Source: a virus. From it: a stretch of 41,666 nucleotides of DNA. Where the stretch lies: IMG/VR virus record IMGVR_UViG_3300017613_001601, positions 1 through 41,666 of that record. One strand, 5' to 3'. This document shows, piece after piece, positions 5,714 to 12,547 of the stretch. Each line of letters starts with the position of its first letter. The first letter of the stretch is position 1. The position numbers were made by a program, and so were the translations under genes. Under the pieces are notes generated by a model, which saw only the letters and a program-made list of their open reading frames with translations, searched no databases and was not told the origin of the DNA.

Positions 5714-5922
5714 GCTGTGATGAGCATCAAAAAACAGCCCCCGCTTATCCCCACGACAGAAACATGAAAACAGTAAACAACGATGTCAGCCGAAACGGAT
5801 CTCGCTATCAGGGAGGGTTCCAAAAAACAGAGTGGGACGGGCACCTTTGGGTTATGCGCGTTCACGGAAACATGGTTGATGCGCTTGCGCATCACCCTGA
5901 CTGTGCGTGCAACAACAGATGA
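5653..5922 (+). CDS. Small lipoprotein
   Basis: 89 residues: MKKIKT n-region, hydrophobic LLCGLAIASIGL, and lipobox LLSGC with the lipidated Cys at position 22. The mature part is short and polar and ends HHPDCACNNR. AAAGGAG precedes the start. Predicted export and anchoring in the host envelope; in phages such proteins act in superinfection exclusion or as Rz1-type spanins, but there is no evidence for either here. The signal sequence lies inside a recombination site, so a cassette swap would produce other lipoproteins. Confidence 0.75.
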   Translation: MKKIKTLLCGLAIASIGLLSGCDEHQKTAPAYPHDRNMKTVNNDVSRNGSRYQGGFQKTEWDGHLWVMRVHGNMVDALAHHPDCACNNR

Positions 5923-5932
5923 CAGACAACGA

Positions 5933-6027
5933 AAACAATGAGGGGCGGATTGCCCCAAAGGAGACTACAGATGAGCGATAAAAACGCGGCGGGGCAAGAC
6001 GTACCTTCCATTGACTGGTTGGAAGTA
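5933..6027 (+). repeat. attC-like site J
   Basis: The left CAGACAAC plus GAAAACAATGAGGGGCGGAT pairs with the right arm up to GACTGGTTGG; the complement of the right arm, with CAATGGAAGG and TTGCCCC, matches the left with few mismatches. The core GTTGGAAGTA (6018-6027) is complementary to TACTTCCAAC (6144-6153), 10/10. Confidence 0.85.
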
Positions 6028-6183
6028 GATATTCTTTCTGTTGATTTTGAAACAAACGAAATGGTTCTGATTCTACCAAAAGAAGTGGTGGCGCGTGGAT
6101 TTCACGCCGGAAAAGTTAAGGTTGATCTTTCGGGCGTACAACGTACTTCCAACGACAAGGTGAACCGTGAGCGTAGCGAATAG
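5971..6183 (+). CDS. Cassette protein with MSDKNAAGQDVPSIDWL tag (70 aa)
   Basis: 70 residues. The tag is identical to that of the 4994 gene; the specific part, EVDILSVDFETNEMVLILPKE onward in short strands, reads as a small beta domain. GGAG precedes the ATG at 5971. The last residues (NDKVNRERSE) are encoded within site K. Function unknown. Confidence 0.65.
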   Translation: MSDKNAAGQDVPSIDWLEVDILSVDFETNEMVLILPKEVVARGFHAGKVKVDLSGVQRTSNDKVNRERSE

Positions 6184-6204
6184 GCTCCACTTTCTGGTTA
6201 GGCG
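6144..6204 (+). repeat. attC-like site K, short and without a start codon
   Basis: About 60 bp: TACTTCCAAC on the left and GTTAGGCG on the right (6197-6204), a perfect GTTRRRY match. Arms: CAACGACAAGGTGAACC on the left against GGCTCCACTTTCTGGTT on the right. It has neither start codon nor downstream ribosome binding site, like a textbook attC. GTTAGGCG is complementary to CGCCTAAC (6446-6453), 8/8. Confidence 0.85.
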
Positions 6205-6233
6205 AACACTAAACACAAACAAAGGAGACGACA

Positions 6234-6452
6234 ATGAAAGACCAAGTACTGAAAATTGTAAAAAACGCACTCGCAGGAACCGAAGACAACCTTTACCGCG
6301 CAAACATGCAGTTTGGGCGAATGACTCCAGAACAATTAAAAGGCGAATACGGGCAGTCCGGCGAAACGTGCGGAAAGATTATGCAGGGCTACAGAGACGA
6401 AAACGAAAAACTGAAACAGTGCGTGGCATGGGTCGAGGACTGCCCCGCCTAA
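6234..6452 (+). CDS. Small helical cassette protein (72 aa)
   Basis: An ORF-complete cassette with its own AAAGGAG (6222-6228). 72 residues, starting MKDQVLKIVK, highly charged, with a likely coiled-coil (TPEQLKGEYGQSGETCGKIM, then DENEKLKQCV) and a C-terminal WVEDCPA. The stop lies in the closing core CGCCTAAC. No family recognised. Confidence 0.65.
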   Translation: MKDQVLKIVKNALAGTEDNLYRANMQFGRMTPEQLKGEYGQSGETCGKIMQGYRDENEKLKQCVAWVEDCPA

Positions 6453-6549
6453 CGACAAGATAACCAGCGGGAAAACCGCGAAGGGGTCAAGATGAAGGAT
6501 AAAATTTCGGGCGGTTTTCACCGTATGGTTCATTTTCTGGTTAGCTTCC
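6446..6549 (+). repeat. attC-like site L (96 bp identical to site P)
   Basis: Bases 6449-6544, from CTAACGACAAG to CTGGTTAG, are identical to 35939-36034 and both flanks diverge at once. Arms: AACCAGCGGGAAAACCGC on the left pairs with GCGGTTTTCACCGTATGGTT on the right with a few bulges. The core GTTAGCTTCC (6540-6549) is complementary to GGAAGCTAAC (6660-6669), 10/10. Confidence 0.9.
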
Positions 6550-6668
6550 GCGCTGGAAGATTGAACGACATCAACATCTTTGAGGTGATATTGCTTTCGG
6601 CAATCGTTGGATCATTGCTTGGGGCTATCATTTACATGGGATTCCTTGAGTTAATCAAGGGAAGCTAA
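6492..6668 (+). CDS. Small single-pass membrane protein
   Basis: 58 residues. Residues 1-18 (MKDKISGGFHRMVHFLVS) come from site L and are identical to the 35982 gene. The cassette part has a strong transmembrane helix, FEVILLSAIVGSLLGAIIYM, then a short tail ending ELIKGS. Translation probably begins after AAGGGG at 6481-6486. Possibly an envelope-acting accessory protein. Confidence 0.7.
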   Translation: MKDKISGGFHRMVHFLVSFRAGRLNDINIFEVILLSAIVGSLLGAIIYMGFLELIKGS

Positions 6669-6800
6669 CGACAAAGTGAGTCTCCGAGGCTCGAAAGGAC
6701 ACAAATGAAAAAAGCATCTGAAATTTTTGAAGACCAAAGAGGTTCGGCGTTTGCTGAATGCGTTGCGGAGCCGAAGGTAGATTCTATGGCTGGTTCGATT
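6660..6800 (+). repeat. attC-like site M
   Basis: The left GGAAGCTAAC with AAGTGAGTCTCCGAGGCTC pairs over 25-30 bases with the right GGAGCCGAAGGTAGATTCTA and GGCTGGTTCG. The spacer is long because the site contains the first 32 codons of the 6705 gene. The core GTTCGATT (6793-6800) is complementary to AATCGAAC (6970-6977), 8/8. Confidence 0.75.
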
Positions 6801-7031
6801 CCAGTATTTACGGAAAAAAACTTAAGGGAGTGCTCTTTTTTGGCAGAGGGAACGGTGTTTGTTTCCGAGCATAACGACCCGCTCAAATACTGGGTAGAAA
6901 TCGCGTTCTGTCGAAGCGTTGGGGTTTTCTTCCAAAAGAAAGACGCTGTCGAGTACGCAGAATTTATCAAATCGAACAGAGGTATAGATATAAAAAGTAC
7001 ATCTACGCAGATATTAAAGAGGAAAAGATGA
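6705..7031 (+). CDS. Cassette protein ending in an array-end tag (108 aa)
   Basis: 108 residues. About the first 30 are encoded by site M. The specific part (VFTEKNLRECSFLAEGTVFV, then FFQKKDAVEYAEFIKSNR) reads as a small alpha/beta fold. The last 18 residues (GIDIKSTSTQILKRKR) are the translated array-end element and presumably carry no function. The stop overlaps the hydrolase start (ATGA). Confidence 0.65.
   Translation: MKKASEIFEDQRGSAFAECVAEPKVDSMAGSIPVFTEKNLRECSFLAEGTVFVSEHNDPLKYWVEIAFCRSVGVFFQKKDAVEYAEFIKSNRGIDIKSTSTQILKRKR
6970..7027 (+). repeat. Array-end element (full copy 2) before the hydrolase
   Basis: AATCGAAC followed by AGAGGTATAGATATAAAAAG and TACATCTACGCAGATATT, then GAGGAAAAG and ATG. 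It matches the copies at 395 and 37058 at most positions. The preceding cassette's first 8 bases (6793) are complementary to its AATCGAAC. Confidence 0.7.
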
Positions 7032-7405
7032 CTACTGGACTATTACTTGCATTAACTATCTGGCTAGAAGCGCGGGACGAACCCTTTGAGGGAAAACTTG
7101 CCGTGGCTCAGGTTGTCATGGAGCGGGTGGCGGACAGCCGCTGGCCTGATACTGTCAGAGAAGTAATCCTGCAACCGAAGCAGTTCACCTGCTGGAACGG
7201 GCGGACACCATCGACAGCGCAGGTTCCGGCACAGCCTGATGAGGCATGGACGGCCTGCTGCGCCGCCGCAAGAGCGGTGCTTATGGACTCTGTGTTTCCG
7301 GACGGCTTCAATCATTATTATAATCCGAAGCGTTGCTCCCCGCTGTGGGCAAAAAGGGCCAAACGCACCATAAAAATCAACAACCACTTATTTTTAGAAT
7401 TATGA
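7028..7405 (+). CDS. SleB/CwlJ-type cell wall hydrolase
   Basis: 125 residues matching the Hydrolase_2 (SleB/CwlJ) family: LALTIWLEARDEP at residues 7-19 with the conserved catalytic Glu (E14), GKLAVAQVVMERV at 22-34, the conserved QFTCW near 52-56 and a C-terminal FNHYYNPKRCSP. Such enzymes cleave peptidoglycan and in phages act in lysis. There is no export signal, so it would need a holin or a signal-anchor partner; the small membrane protein at 7454 directly follows. Starts ATGA-coupled. Confidence 0.85.
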   Translation: MTTGLLLALTIWLEARDEPFEGKLAVAQVVMERVADSRWPDTVREVILQPKQFTCWNGRTPSTAQVPAQPDEAWTACCAAARAVLMDSVFPDGFNHYYNPKRCSPLWAKRAKRTIKINNHLFLEL

Positions 7406-7453
7406 CCGCCCCTTTTTTAAACACACTTAATCACAGACGGAGATTGAGACAAA

Positions 7454-7573
7454 ATGAAAAACAAGACTACGAAAAGTCGGAGGGTTAGCTTGATTGATGT
7501 TATTGGGCTATCAATTTTGATTGCCGGAATAATCGCCGTTGTGGAGATTCTGCGGATTATTTACACAAGCTAA
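7454..7573 (+). CDS. Very small membrane protein (39 aa), holin-like candidate
   Basis: 39 residues: basic N-terminus (MKNKTTKSRR) and one hydrophobic helix (DVIGLSILIAGIIAVVEI). Directly follows the hydrolase, so a holin role is possible. Only the bases after GTTAGC are cassette-specific. Start preceded by GACGGAGATTGAG at modest distance. Confidence 0.55.
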   Translation: MKNKTTKSRRVSLIDVIGLSILIAGIIAVVEILRIIYTS

Positions 7574-7574
7574 C
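7484..7574 (+). repeat. Small cassette, GTTAGCTTG to CAAGCTAAC
   Basis: The cassette begins GTTAGCTTG (7484-7492) and ends CAAGCTAAC (7566-7574), a 9/9 complement. It is only 91 bp and holds the C-terminal part of the 7454 gene. The left arm of its own site is not clear. The mature cassette encodes just a transmembrane helix. Confidence 0.75.
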
Positions 7575-7656
7575 GTTAATCATCAGTTTCGAGGAGAAAG
7601 ACTATGACCGAAGAAAACAAACGTTGTACTCGTAAAATGAATGATCTGGTTAGATG
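7566..7656 (+). repeat. attC-like site O
   Basis: The left CAAGCTAACGTTAATCATCA, then GTTTCGAGGAG, pairs with the right ACTCGTAAAATGAATGATCT over about 20 bases. The core GTTAGATG (7649-7656) is a perfect GTTRRRY match and complementary to CATCTAAC (7818-7825), 8/8. The site contains the ribosome binding site and start of the 7604 gene. Confidence 0.85.
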
Positions 7657-7846
7657 TCCTTTTTGCAAGACGGAAGGTGAATATCTGACAACGGTTATTG
7701 ATGACAACAAAGCGTGGGTAAGTTGCTTTGAATGCGGTTGCAAGGGGCCATTTGCTATTGACTCAAGTTATGGGGATAGCGCGTCAAAGTTTGCACGAAT
7801 ACTATGGAACAACTCAGCATCTAACAGAAGTATAAATGGAAAATGA
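7604..7846 (+). CDS. Lar-like zinc-binding protein
   Basis: 80 residues. From residue 17: CPFCKTEGEYLTT, then VSCFECGCKGPF and KFARILWNN; CPFC, CxxCG and the closing WN pattern are characteristic of the Lar family of small phage zinc proteins, known from Rac as restriction-alleviation protein. Function here is inferred from family resemblance only. Residues 1-16 come from site O, the last 7 (NRSINGK) from an array-end element. Strong GAGGAGA at 7591. Confidence 0.7.
   Translation: MTEENKRCTRKMNDLVRCPFCKTEGEYLTTVIDDNKAWVSCFECGCKGPFAIDSSYGDSASKFARILWNNSASNRSINGK
7818..7842 (+). repeat. Array-end element (short variant)
   Basis: CATCTAAC followed by AGAAGTATAAATGGAAA, as at 3738. It ends the left-hand array; normal non-cassette genes follow. 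Confidence 0.6.
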
Positions 7847-8082
7847 CGGCGCGATTAGCAGGGCGGATTGATTCCAGATTCTGTCCCGAGTGCCGAGAGT
7901 GGTATGAGGTGGAGGTTGGTCTGGCTACCAACGCTCAGGTTTACTGCACAACCGAATGCCGGATTGATGCTCGAAACCGGCGGCGGAGAAGGCGGGCCAG
8001 AGCAGCCAGCGCAATTCCGGTTGCCGAACAGGTTCGCCGGTGGGATTTACGTAAAGACCTAAAAAGAAAGGATGCGATATGA
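7843..8082 (+). CDS. Small basic zinc-finger-like protein
   Basis: 79 residues: FCPECREWYEVEVG with a second pair in VYCTTECRID, about 20 residues apart, then the very basic RNRRRRRRARAASAIPV. Such Cys-pair plus Arg-rich proteins bind nucleic acid; no closer assignment. ATGA overlap on both sides puts it in the operon between the Lar-like gene and the last plus-strand gene. Confidence 0.65.
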   Translation: MTARLAGRIDSRFCPECREWYEVEVGLATNAQVYCTTECRIDARNRRRRRRARAASAIPVAEQVRRWDLRKDLKRKDAI

Positions 8083-8219
8083 AAAGCGACAAAATGTCTT
8101 TTACCCAATATTTAAAGTTTTGGCTCAAGATCCACTTTGAGGACATTCGCCAGCCAGCAGATCAGGATCGTTATGCAGATGCACAGGGTTTTCATTCAAT
8201 CTCCCGCGTGGCCGGTTAG
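8079..8219 (+). CDS. Last plus-strand gene, 46 aa, unknown
   Basis: 46 residues (MKSDKMSFTQYLKFW...), starting in ATGA overlap with the upstream stop and ending 24 bases inside the opposing 8196 gene. Aromatic/basic N-terminus, polar C-terminus. Unknown. The two transcription units converge here without an obvious hairpin terminator. Confidence 0.55.
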   Translation: MKSDKMSFTQYLKFWLKIHFEDIRQPADQDRYADAQGFHSISRVAG

Positions 8220-8495
8220 TTTGAGCACCATGAAAACAAGTCCGAGTATCGAGCCGAGCAGAGTTACCGCGCCGGGCCAGTTGAGCGCGTGGCGGGGTTT
8301 GGTGGCGGGGCAAGAGGCCATGCGAGCGCGGCATTCACGACTGCTGACAAATTCAGCATGGAACTGAATCCGGTTGGCGCGGATGAGGTAGCGGATGGCA
8401 TCGCTCATGGTACCGGGGTCGCCGCGGTTTCCATTGCTGAGATCATTCTCCAGGCGCTCCCCCTCTAAAATCAGCTCCTTCTGTTCCGGTGTCAT
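8196..8495 (-). CDS. Small membrane protein with C-terminal TM helix, holin-like candidate
   Basis: 99 residues. The N-terminal 70 are charged and soluble (MTPEQKELILEGERLENDLS), with a conserved-looking RANRIQFHAEFVSSRECRAR, followed by the transmembrane segment AVTLLGSILGLVFMVLKLTG near residues 75-94. Position at the end of the late operon beside a lipoprotein suggests lysis, perhaps a Rz-like or holin-type protein, but neither is shown. Ends face the 8079 gene. Confidence 0.6.
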   Translation of the reverse strand: MTPEQKELILEGERLENDLSNGNRGDPGTMSDAIRYLIRANRIQFHAEFVSSRECRARMASCPATKPRHALNWPGAVTLLGSILGLVFMVLKLTGHAGD

Positions 8496-8534
8496 AGTCT
8501 TCGTCCTTTTGCTCCCGGCCTTTGAACTTTATTG

Positions 8535-8744
8535 TTATTGCACCGGAATGGTGGTTTCGGGGGCAACGGCTCCGCCGCCTTCCATGTCTCTCACCGCTTC
8601 CGAATTGTTGTCGCTGCCGTCTGTATTCTGCGCCGCCGAGCGGCTGGTCAGGGCCTGACTGTTCGCGTTCACCGAATCAATCCGTCCGGCCACGATGCAC
8701 CCGCTCAGGAGTGCCGCTATTGTTAATAGTACTAGTATTTTCAT
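8535..8744 (-). CDS. Small lipoprotein, Rz1-like candidate
   Basis: 69 residues: MKILVLLTIAALLSGC with a clear lipobox (LLSGC, Cys16), then a Ser/Asn/Ala-rich mature part. It stands next to the small membrane gene and would fit an outer-membrane spanin subunit, though it lacks the proline richness typical of Rz1. The end of the gene (ATTCCGGTGCAA then a stop) recurs in the gap just upstream of it (8757-8771), a small duplication. Confidence 0.6.
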   Translation of the reverse strand: MKILVLLTIAALLSGCIVAGRIDSVNANSQALTSRSAAQNTDGSDNNSEAVRDMEGGGAVAPETTIPVQ

Positions 8745-8774
8745 CGCTTATCCTCTATTGCACCGGAATGTAGT

Positions 8775-9929
8775 TTATTCTCCGGTTAATTGTGTCTTAA
8801 ACGCGGCAAAATCGGTAATTCCAGAAATCCCCACAGACTTTCCTTCTGTCATAGACTCCAAAATGTCGGCCATCAATGTTGGAGAGACAGTTAAATTTTT
8901 GTGTGTAGTTGAATCAGGCAATATCCACTTCGACCAACAAGATTTATAAACGGTTTCACCCTGACCGGGAATTTGATAGGGGTTGTTGCCGAAGAGCCGA
9001 TTCGTTTCATTCACCAGCCCCACAGGGCAAAGGATTGCCACGCCGCCACTGTTTTTGGTTGGCCTGATGTGTGCAGCATTATCAAAATCTAAATAGAATG
9101 TATCTGTATCATTTACCCACGTATCGAAACGCGGGATGTAATCTCTGGCTTCAACTTTACCGTTCTCGTAAATTTTGAGCAGACATATGCTCATGCCATC
9201 CTCAGCAGTCGTTCCCCAAAGAGGAATGTTGGGTTTAACCATGTGGACAATTGACTCATAATGGGCTGATACACGATTATAATGGGAGTGATTATGTCCC
9301 ATTACCGTCATTTTAATATTGGGGTGTTTTGCAATTACGCGGGAGCGAAACCCTTCCATATCCGCATCCACAGTTTGTCCGTCAACCAGAAAATAAGAGT
9401 GCGTTACAATTATACCAACCGCATTAGGGTTTGCAGTAAGAAGGGTGTTCGCCCACGTCTCAACCTCTGTTCTCGGATTCATCTCCACACAAATAAACAG
9501 ATAATCCCTGCCTTGGACAGCCAGCTTGTAAGCAACATTATTAATGTCCCCCTCTTTATACGCCCCTGCAAAATAAGATTTATTTTCATAGCGGGAAGAT
9601 GGGAATTCTTCATGCAAATAGGTGACACGACTGTTTGGCAGTTCAGCTTCCCCTCCAACCATATCGTGATTGCCCGTAGCAATTAAAAATGGAACCTCCG
9701 CTTCCTCTATCGGCAAAAGAATATTCTTAGCCGCCGCGTTTACAATGCGGTGGAAAGATGCCGGACTGTTGTATTGCGCATTTGACACGTCCCCCACGTG
9801 AACTACGAGTTGAATATTCTCAGCAACAATGTTATCCGCAACCCACTCTGCCATGAGCCGTTCGGTTTCCGCATCGGAGCCGTGACTGTAGTGCGTGTCG
9901 GGGATCAGAGCCAGTGTCCAATATTCCAT
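8775..9929 (-). CDS. Calcineurin-like metallophosphoesterase, tail-associated
   Basis: 384 residues. Metal-binding motifs in order: DTH (11-13), GDV with D47, GNHD (86-89), THSYF near 174, and GHNHSH near 205-210. This is the complete calcineurin-like pattern (D-x-H, GD, GNH[DE], H, GHxH). Start overlaps the stop of the LamG fiber gene, so it is probably made with it. It may be a receptor-degrading enzyme or process a host-surface phosphoester; substrate unknown. The last 100 residues look like an added C-terminal domain. Confidence 0.85.
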   Translation of the reverse strand: MEYWTLALIPDTHYSHGSDAETERLMAEWVADNIVAENIQLVVHVGDVSNAQYNSPASFHRIVNAAAKNILLPIEEAEVPFLIATGNHDMVGGEAELPNSRVTYLHEEFPSSRYENKSYFAGAYKEGDINNVAYKLAVQGRDYLFICVEMNPRTEVETWANTLLTANPNAVGIIVTHSYFLVDGQTVDADMEGFRSRVIAKHPNIKMTVMGHNHSHYNRVSAHYESIVHMVKPNIPLWGTTAEDGMSICLLKIYENGKVEARDYIPRFDTWVNDTDTFYLDFDNAAHIRPTKNSGGVAILCPVGLVNETNRLFGNNPYQIPGQGETVYKSCWSKWILPDSTTHKNLTVSPTLMADILESMTEGKSVGISGITDFAAFKTQLTGE

Positions 9930-11086
9930 TACTCAGCCCCGGCTAAAATTGCAGGCTCATCGATGTATCCATGATAAAACTGCCCAACTGATACATCATC
10001 TGGGTTAGCACCCATCCCCACTTGATCAGGAGTAAAAAAAGATGTTGAATCAGTGACGTTGGAAGCAACCAATTCCAGATTATTCCACTCTGTCCCCACC
10101 CAGAGTTGCTGGTTGTCAACGGCAAGGAAGCGTCCCTCTACGCAATACCACGTTCCATCATTATATTGTTCGGCAGAAGTTGCGTGTCTCTCTGCCGTAT
10201 TCCGCATTATCGTGCGAAGTTTTCCATTAGATGTTCCGATATAGAACTGTTTATCGTTTTCTGCCTTGTCGATCAGCGAAATAATTGTTCCGATTGTCGT
10301 ATTTGTAAATGCCGCCCGTGATCTTATCCGGAACGGATAGCCGGTAATATCATCAATATCACATTGTGCATAATCATCTGCTCCGTCAAAGGACCAGCAC
10401 TCTTTACCCGCATATGTTGTAGCGGTTGGCTGATAGCCCATTCCCGTCTGTGTCATATCGTTTTCTTTAATGGAAAAATCATGCCAAACGGCATTCGTTG
10501 TCTCGGAATCAATAACGGGATATTTTCCACTTAGCAACAATACAGAATCTATGCAGTCGGGATGAAAGGCCGCTAAATGAGCCAACGTCCCGTAAAGATT
10601 ATCCGCCGCAATACGCGCCGTCTCTTCATCGGCCAGCGGGCCGGAATGAAACTCAACTGTAACGTCTGATAATACTCCATTAGAATACCAGCCATCATAC
10701 GGGGGGAGGTAAGCCGCCGTATTATTAGTATAATCTTGGCCATCGACATCCAGAAGCCAATATGTATTCCATGCAAGGCCCGAGTAATATGGATGTTCCT
10801 CATACATATCTTGAAACGAATAAACTCCGTTACTTAGCGTTCCACTCACGACCACATACGAGTTCGTGAGCCATCCCCCAACCGTCTTCGCCAGATCAAG
10901 CGTGTTGGTTGTATTGGCCGCATCCCCCGCAATCCGGGCCGTCGTCTCGGTGGCAAGGCCAGAGGCCGTTGCCGGAGTCGGAGATATGATGATCTCTTTC
11001 AGCACCGTTTCACCAACGACTTCGGTCGTAAACGTCCCCCCATAAACGCATCCCGCCAGCAATGTAAGTATCAGTATCTTCTTCAT
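9929..11086 (-). CDS. Lipoprotein-like tail fiber with LamG/concanavalin domain
   Basis: 385 residues. The N-terminus has a signal with lipobox LLAGC (Cys13). The C-terminal half is a concanavalin/LamG jellyroll: SLIDKAENDKQFYIGTSNG, RTIMRNTAERHATSAEQ and GYIDEPAILAG, the usual sequence of such domains in fibers. The middle is Asn/Thr-rich. A host-binding appendage is likely. A lipobox on a virion fiber is odd and could instead mean a host envelope protein. Ribosome binding site AAAAGGAG upstream. Confidence 0.7.
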   Translation of the reverse strand: MKKILILTLLAGCVYGGTFTTEVVGETVLKEIIISPTPATASGLATETTARIAGDAANTTNTLDLAKTVGGWLTNSYVVVSGTLSNGVYSFQDMYEEHPYYSGLAWNTYWLLDVDGQDYTNNTAAYLPPYDGWYSNGVLSDVTVEFHSGPLADEETARIAADNLYGTLAHLAAFHPDCIDSVLLLSGKYPVIDSETTNAVWHDFSIKENDMTQTGMGYQPTATTYAGKECWSFDGADDYAQCDIDDITGYPFRIRSRAAFTNTTIGTIISLIDKAENDKQFYIGTSNGKLRTIMRNTAERHATSAEQYNDGTWYCVEGRFLAVDNQQLWVGTEWNNLELVASNVTDSTSFFTPDQVGMGANPDDVSVGQFYHGYIDEPAILAGAE

Positions 11087-11099
11087 CTTGGTTCTCCTT

Positions 11100-12167
11100 T
11101 TAGTTGTCTACAAGTACAATATCAAATCCCGCAGATACTGAAGCTCCCGTGCCGCCATTCGCAGTCATAGTTACCCGCATCTCAATATCCGTCTTCTCCG
11201 AAAACACTTCAGGATCAATATAGTCGTGGACATAAGCCGATGTTCCTGTATCTGAAACTGCGCTTTTGTGTTTCAGCTGAAACACCTGCCCAAACGGTCG
11301 GGCAAACAGCTGCACGATGTAGCTGGAGCCTCTACCCGCTCCGGCGGTTGCCGCATACCAACTTCGCAGGTATCCGGTCTTACCGGCAGGGATAGTGTAT
11401 ATTGCCATTAATGTCTGGTTATTACCGTTATCCACCTGCGCTCTAACATCTTCTGAAGCAGTGACCACTCCGGAACTTGTCGGAGAGTTGGTGATGTAGC
11501 AGGAAACCTGTCCTACAAAATCAGAAGAGCCGACATTCTTTAAACGAAACACCCGAATCAGAGGGATTGGAATTTCCGCTCGCGTCTGCCCCGTCAGGGT
11601 AACAGTCTGCACAACCTGGGTATATCCGCTGTTCAATCCCTGAATTTCAATGTCTCCCGTATCACTGCCGGACGTGCTGATAATACTGTCAATGTTTGCA
11701 GAATCAGAATAAGTATACGACATCTCATCAAGACCGCCGTCATTTGCACCGTCCCAGATAGATACACCTCCATCACCTGTGTCAAAATCGGGCGCATTGC
11801 CGAATTTATGAATATAAGAGACTCCGGTTACGTTGCCTTGTGCGATACTCAGCCCGCTGGAATTGTCTGAAATGGCAAGGTTTCCGTCCTGCGTAACGGC
11901 CACGTTATGGAAGGTATTGTCCTCATCCATGCCGGACAGAGTTGCTTTAACAAGCATCTCAAAATTGCCGCTGTAAACGTTAGATGAAATAGTAGCTTGG
12001 TTCCCAAGCGAATCTTGAATCACCGCGCCTACGACACCGGAAACGGTCTGGGTTGTGCCGGAGGCAGGGGTCGTGATAACGCTCTTCACAGGATTAACTA
12101 CAAACACCTCGCTTGGTTCAGCAAGGCAAATAAACGGAATTAGAAGTATAACAAGACGGCGCATCAC
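11100..12167 (-). CDS. Exported beta-rich protein in the fiber region
   Basis: 355 residues. Signal peptide MMRRLVILLIPFICLA followed by EPSE. The mature part is Ser/Thr/Gly-rich, strand-rich (VTLTGQTRAEIPIPLIRVFR, SCYITNSP), the composition of phage fiber or baseplate proteins. Followed 13 bases later by the LamG fiber gene. Likely a surface-exposed virion or envelope protein; no family recognised. Confidence 0.6.
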   Translation of the reverse strand: MMRRLVILLIPFICLAEPSEVFVVNPVKSVITTPASGTTQTVSGVVGAVIQDSLGNQATISSNVYSGNFEMLVKATLSGMDEDNTFHNVAVTQDGNLAISDNSSGLSIAQGNVTGVSYIHKFGNAPDFDTGDGGVSIWDGANDGGLDEMSYTYSDSANIDSIISTSGSDTGDIEIQGLNSGYTQVVQTVTLTGQTRAEIPIPLIRVFRLKNVGSSDFVGQVSCYITNSPTSSGVVTASEDVRAQVDNGNNQTLMAIYTIPAGKTGYLRSWYAATAGAGRGSSYIVQLFARPFGQVFQLKHKSAVSDTGTSAYVHDYIDPEVFSEKTDIEMRVTMTANGGTGASVSAGFDIVLVDN

Positions 12168-12172
12168 AGTTC

Positions 12173-12484
12173 CTATTTATAGGTGGCGGCAGCACGGTTT
12201 GTCCACGCTGTTGTCCATAGCGAATTGTCGCCAGCACCGGAGCCATAAGCATGTTTGATGCTAACAATATTTCCACTCGCATCCTCAATCGTGCGAATAA
12301 TTTTCCAAACAGCGGCATTTGTGCTTGGCGTACCTGCGGTATTTTCCGTGGTTCTTGTCATGCCCAAATAATTAGTTGTCCCGACTGTTTCACCAATATA
12401 TGAATAAGCCTTGCCTATATTCTGCGCTATGACTATGAAAGCACAGATCAGGCTCAACATAATTCCAATTATTAACTTTTTCAT
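12173..12484 (-). CDS. Small exported/membrane-anchored fiber-region protein
   Basis: The ORF could start at 12532, but the ATG at 12484 (MKKLIIG) follows AGGAGAT and starts the hydrophobic segment LIIGIMLSLICAFIVIA, so it is chosen. 103 residues. The mature part has VGTTNYLGMTR and a Thr/Ala-rich polar region. Probably belongs to the fiber cluster. No family recognised. Confidence 0.6.
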   Translation of the reverse strand: MKKLIIGIMLSLICAFIVIAQNIGKAYSYIGETVGTTNYLGMTRTTENTAGTPSTNAAVWKIIRTIEDASGNIVSIKHAYGSGAGDNSLWTTAWTNRAAATYK

Positions 12485-12547
12485 TCTGATCTCCTGTGAG
12501 GATTCCTCACCGTTATTTATACTTTGTCTCAATAAGGGTCAAGGATA

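Noticed and set aside
2965-6800. CRISPR array
   Set aside because: The repeats vary in length, lie within coding sequence, carry start codons and are separated by whole genes instead of uniform short spacers.
2965-7825. Diversity-generating retroelement or intron origin of the repeats
   Set aside because: No reverse transcriptase, template/variable repeat pair or intron core is visible. Edge complementarity and edges at GTT and AAC fit site-specific cassettes better.
2965-7825. Insertion sequences or MITEs
   Set aside because: No transposase, no flanking target duplications around the sites; the boundaries are set by core matches instead.
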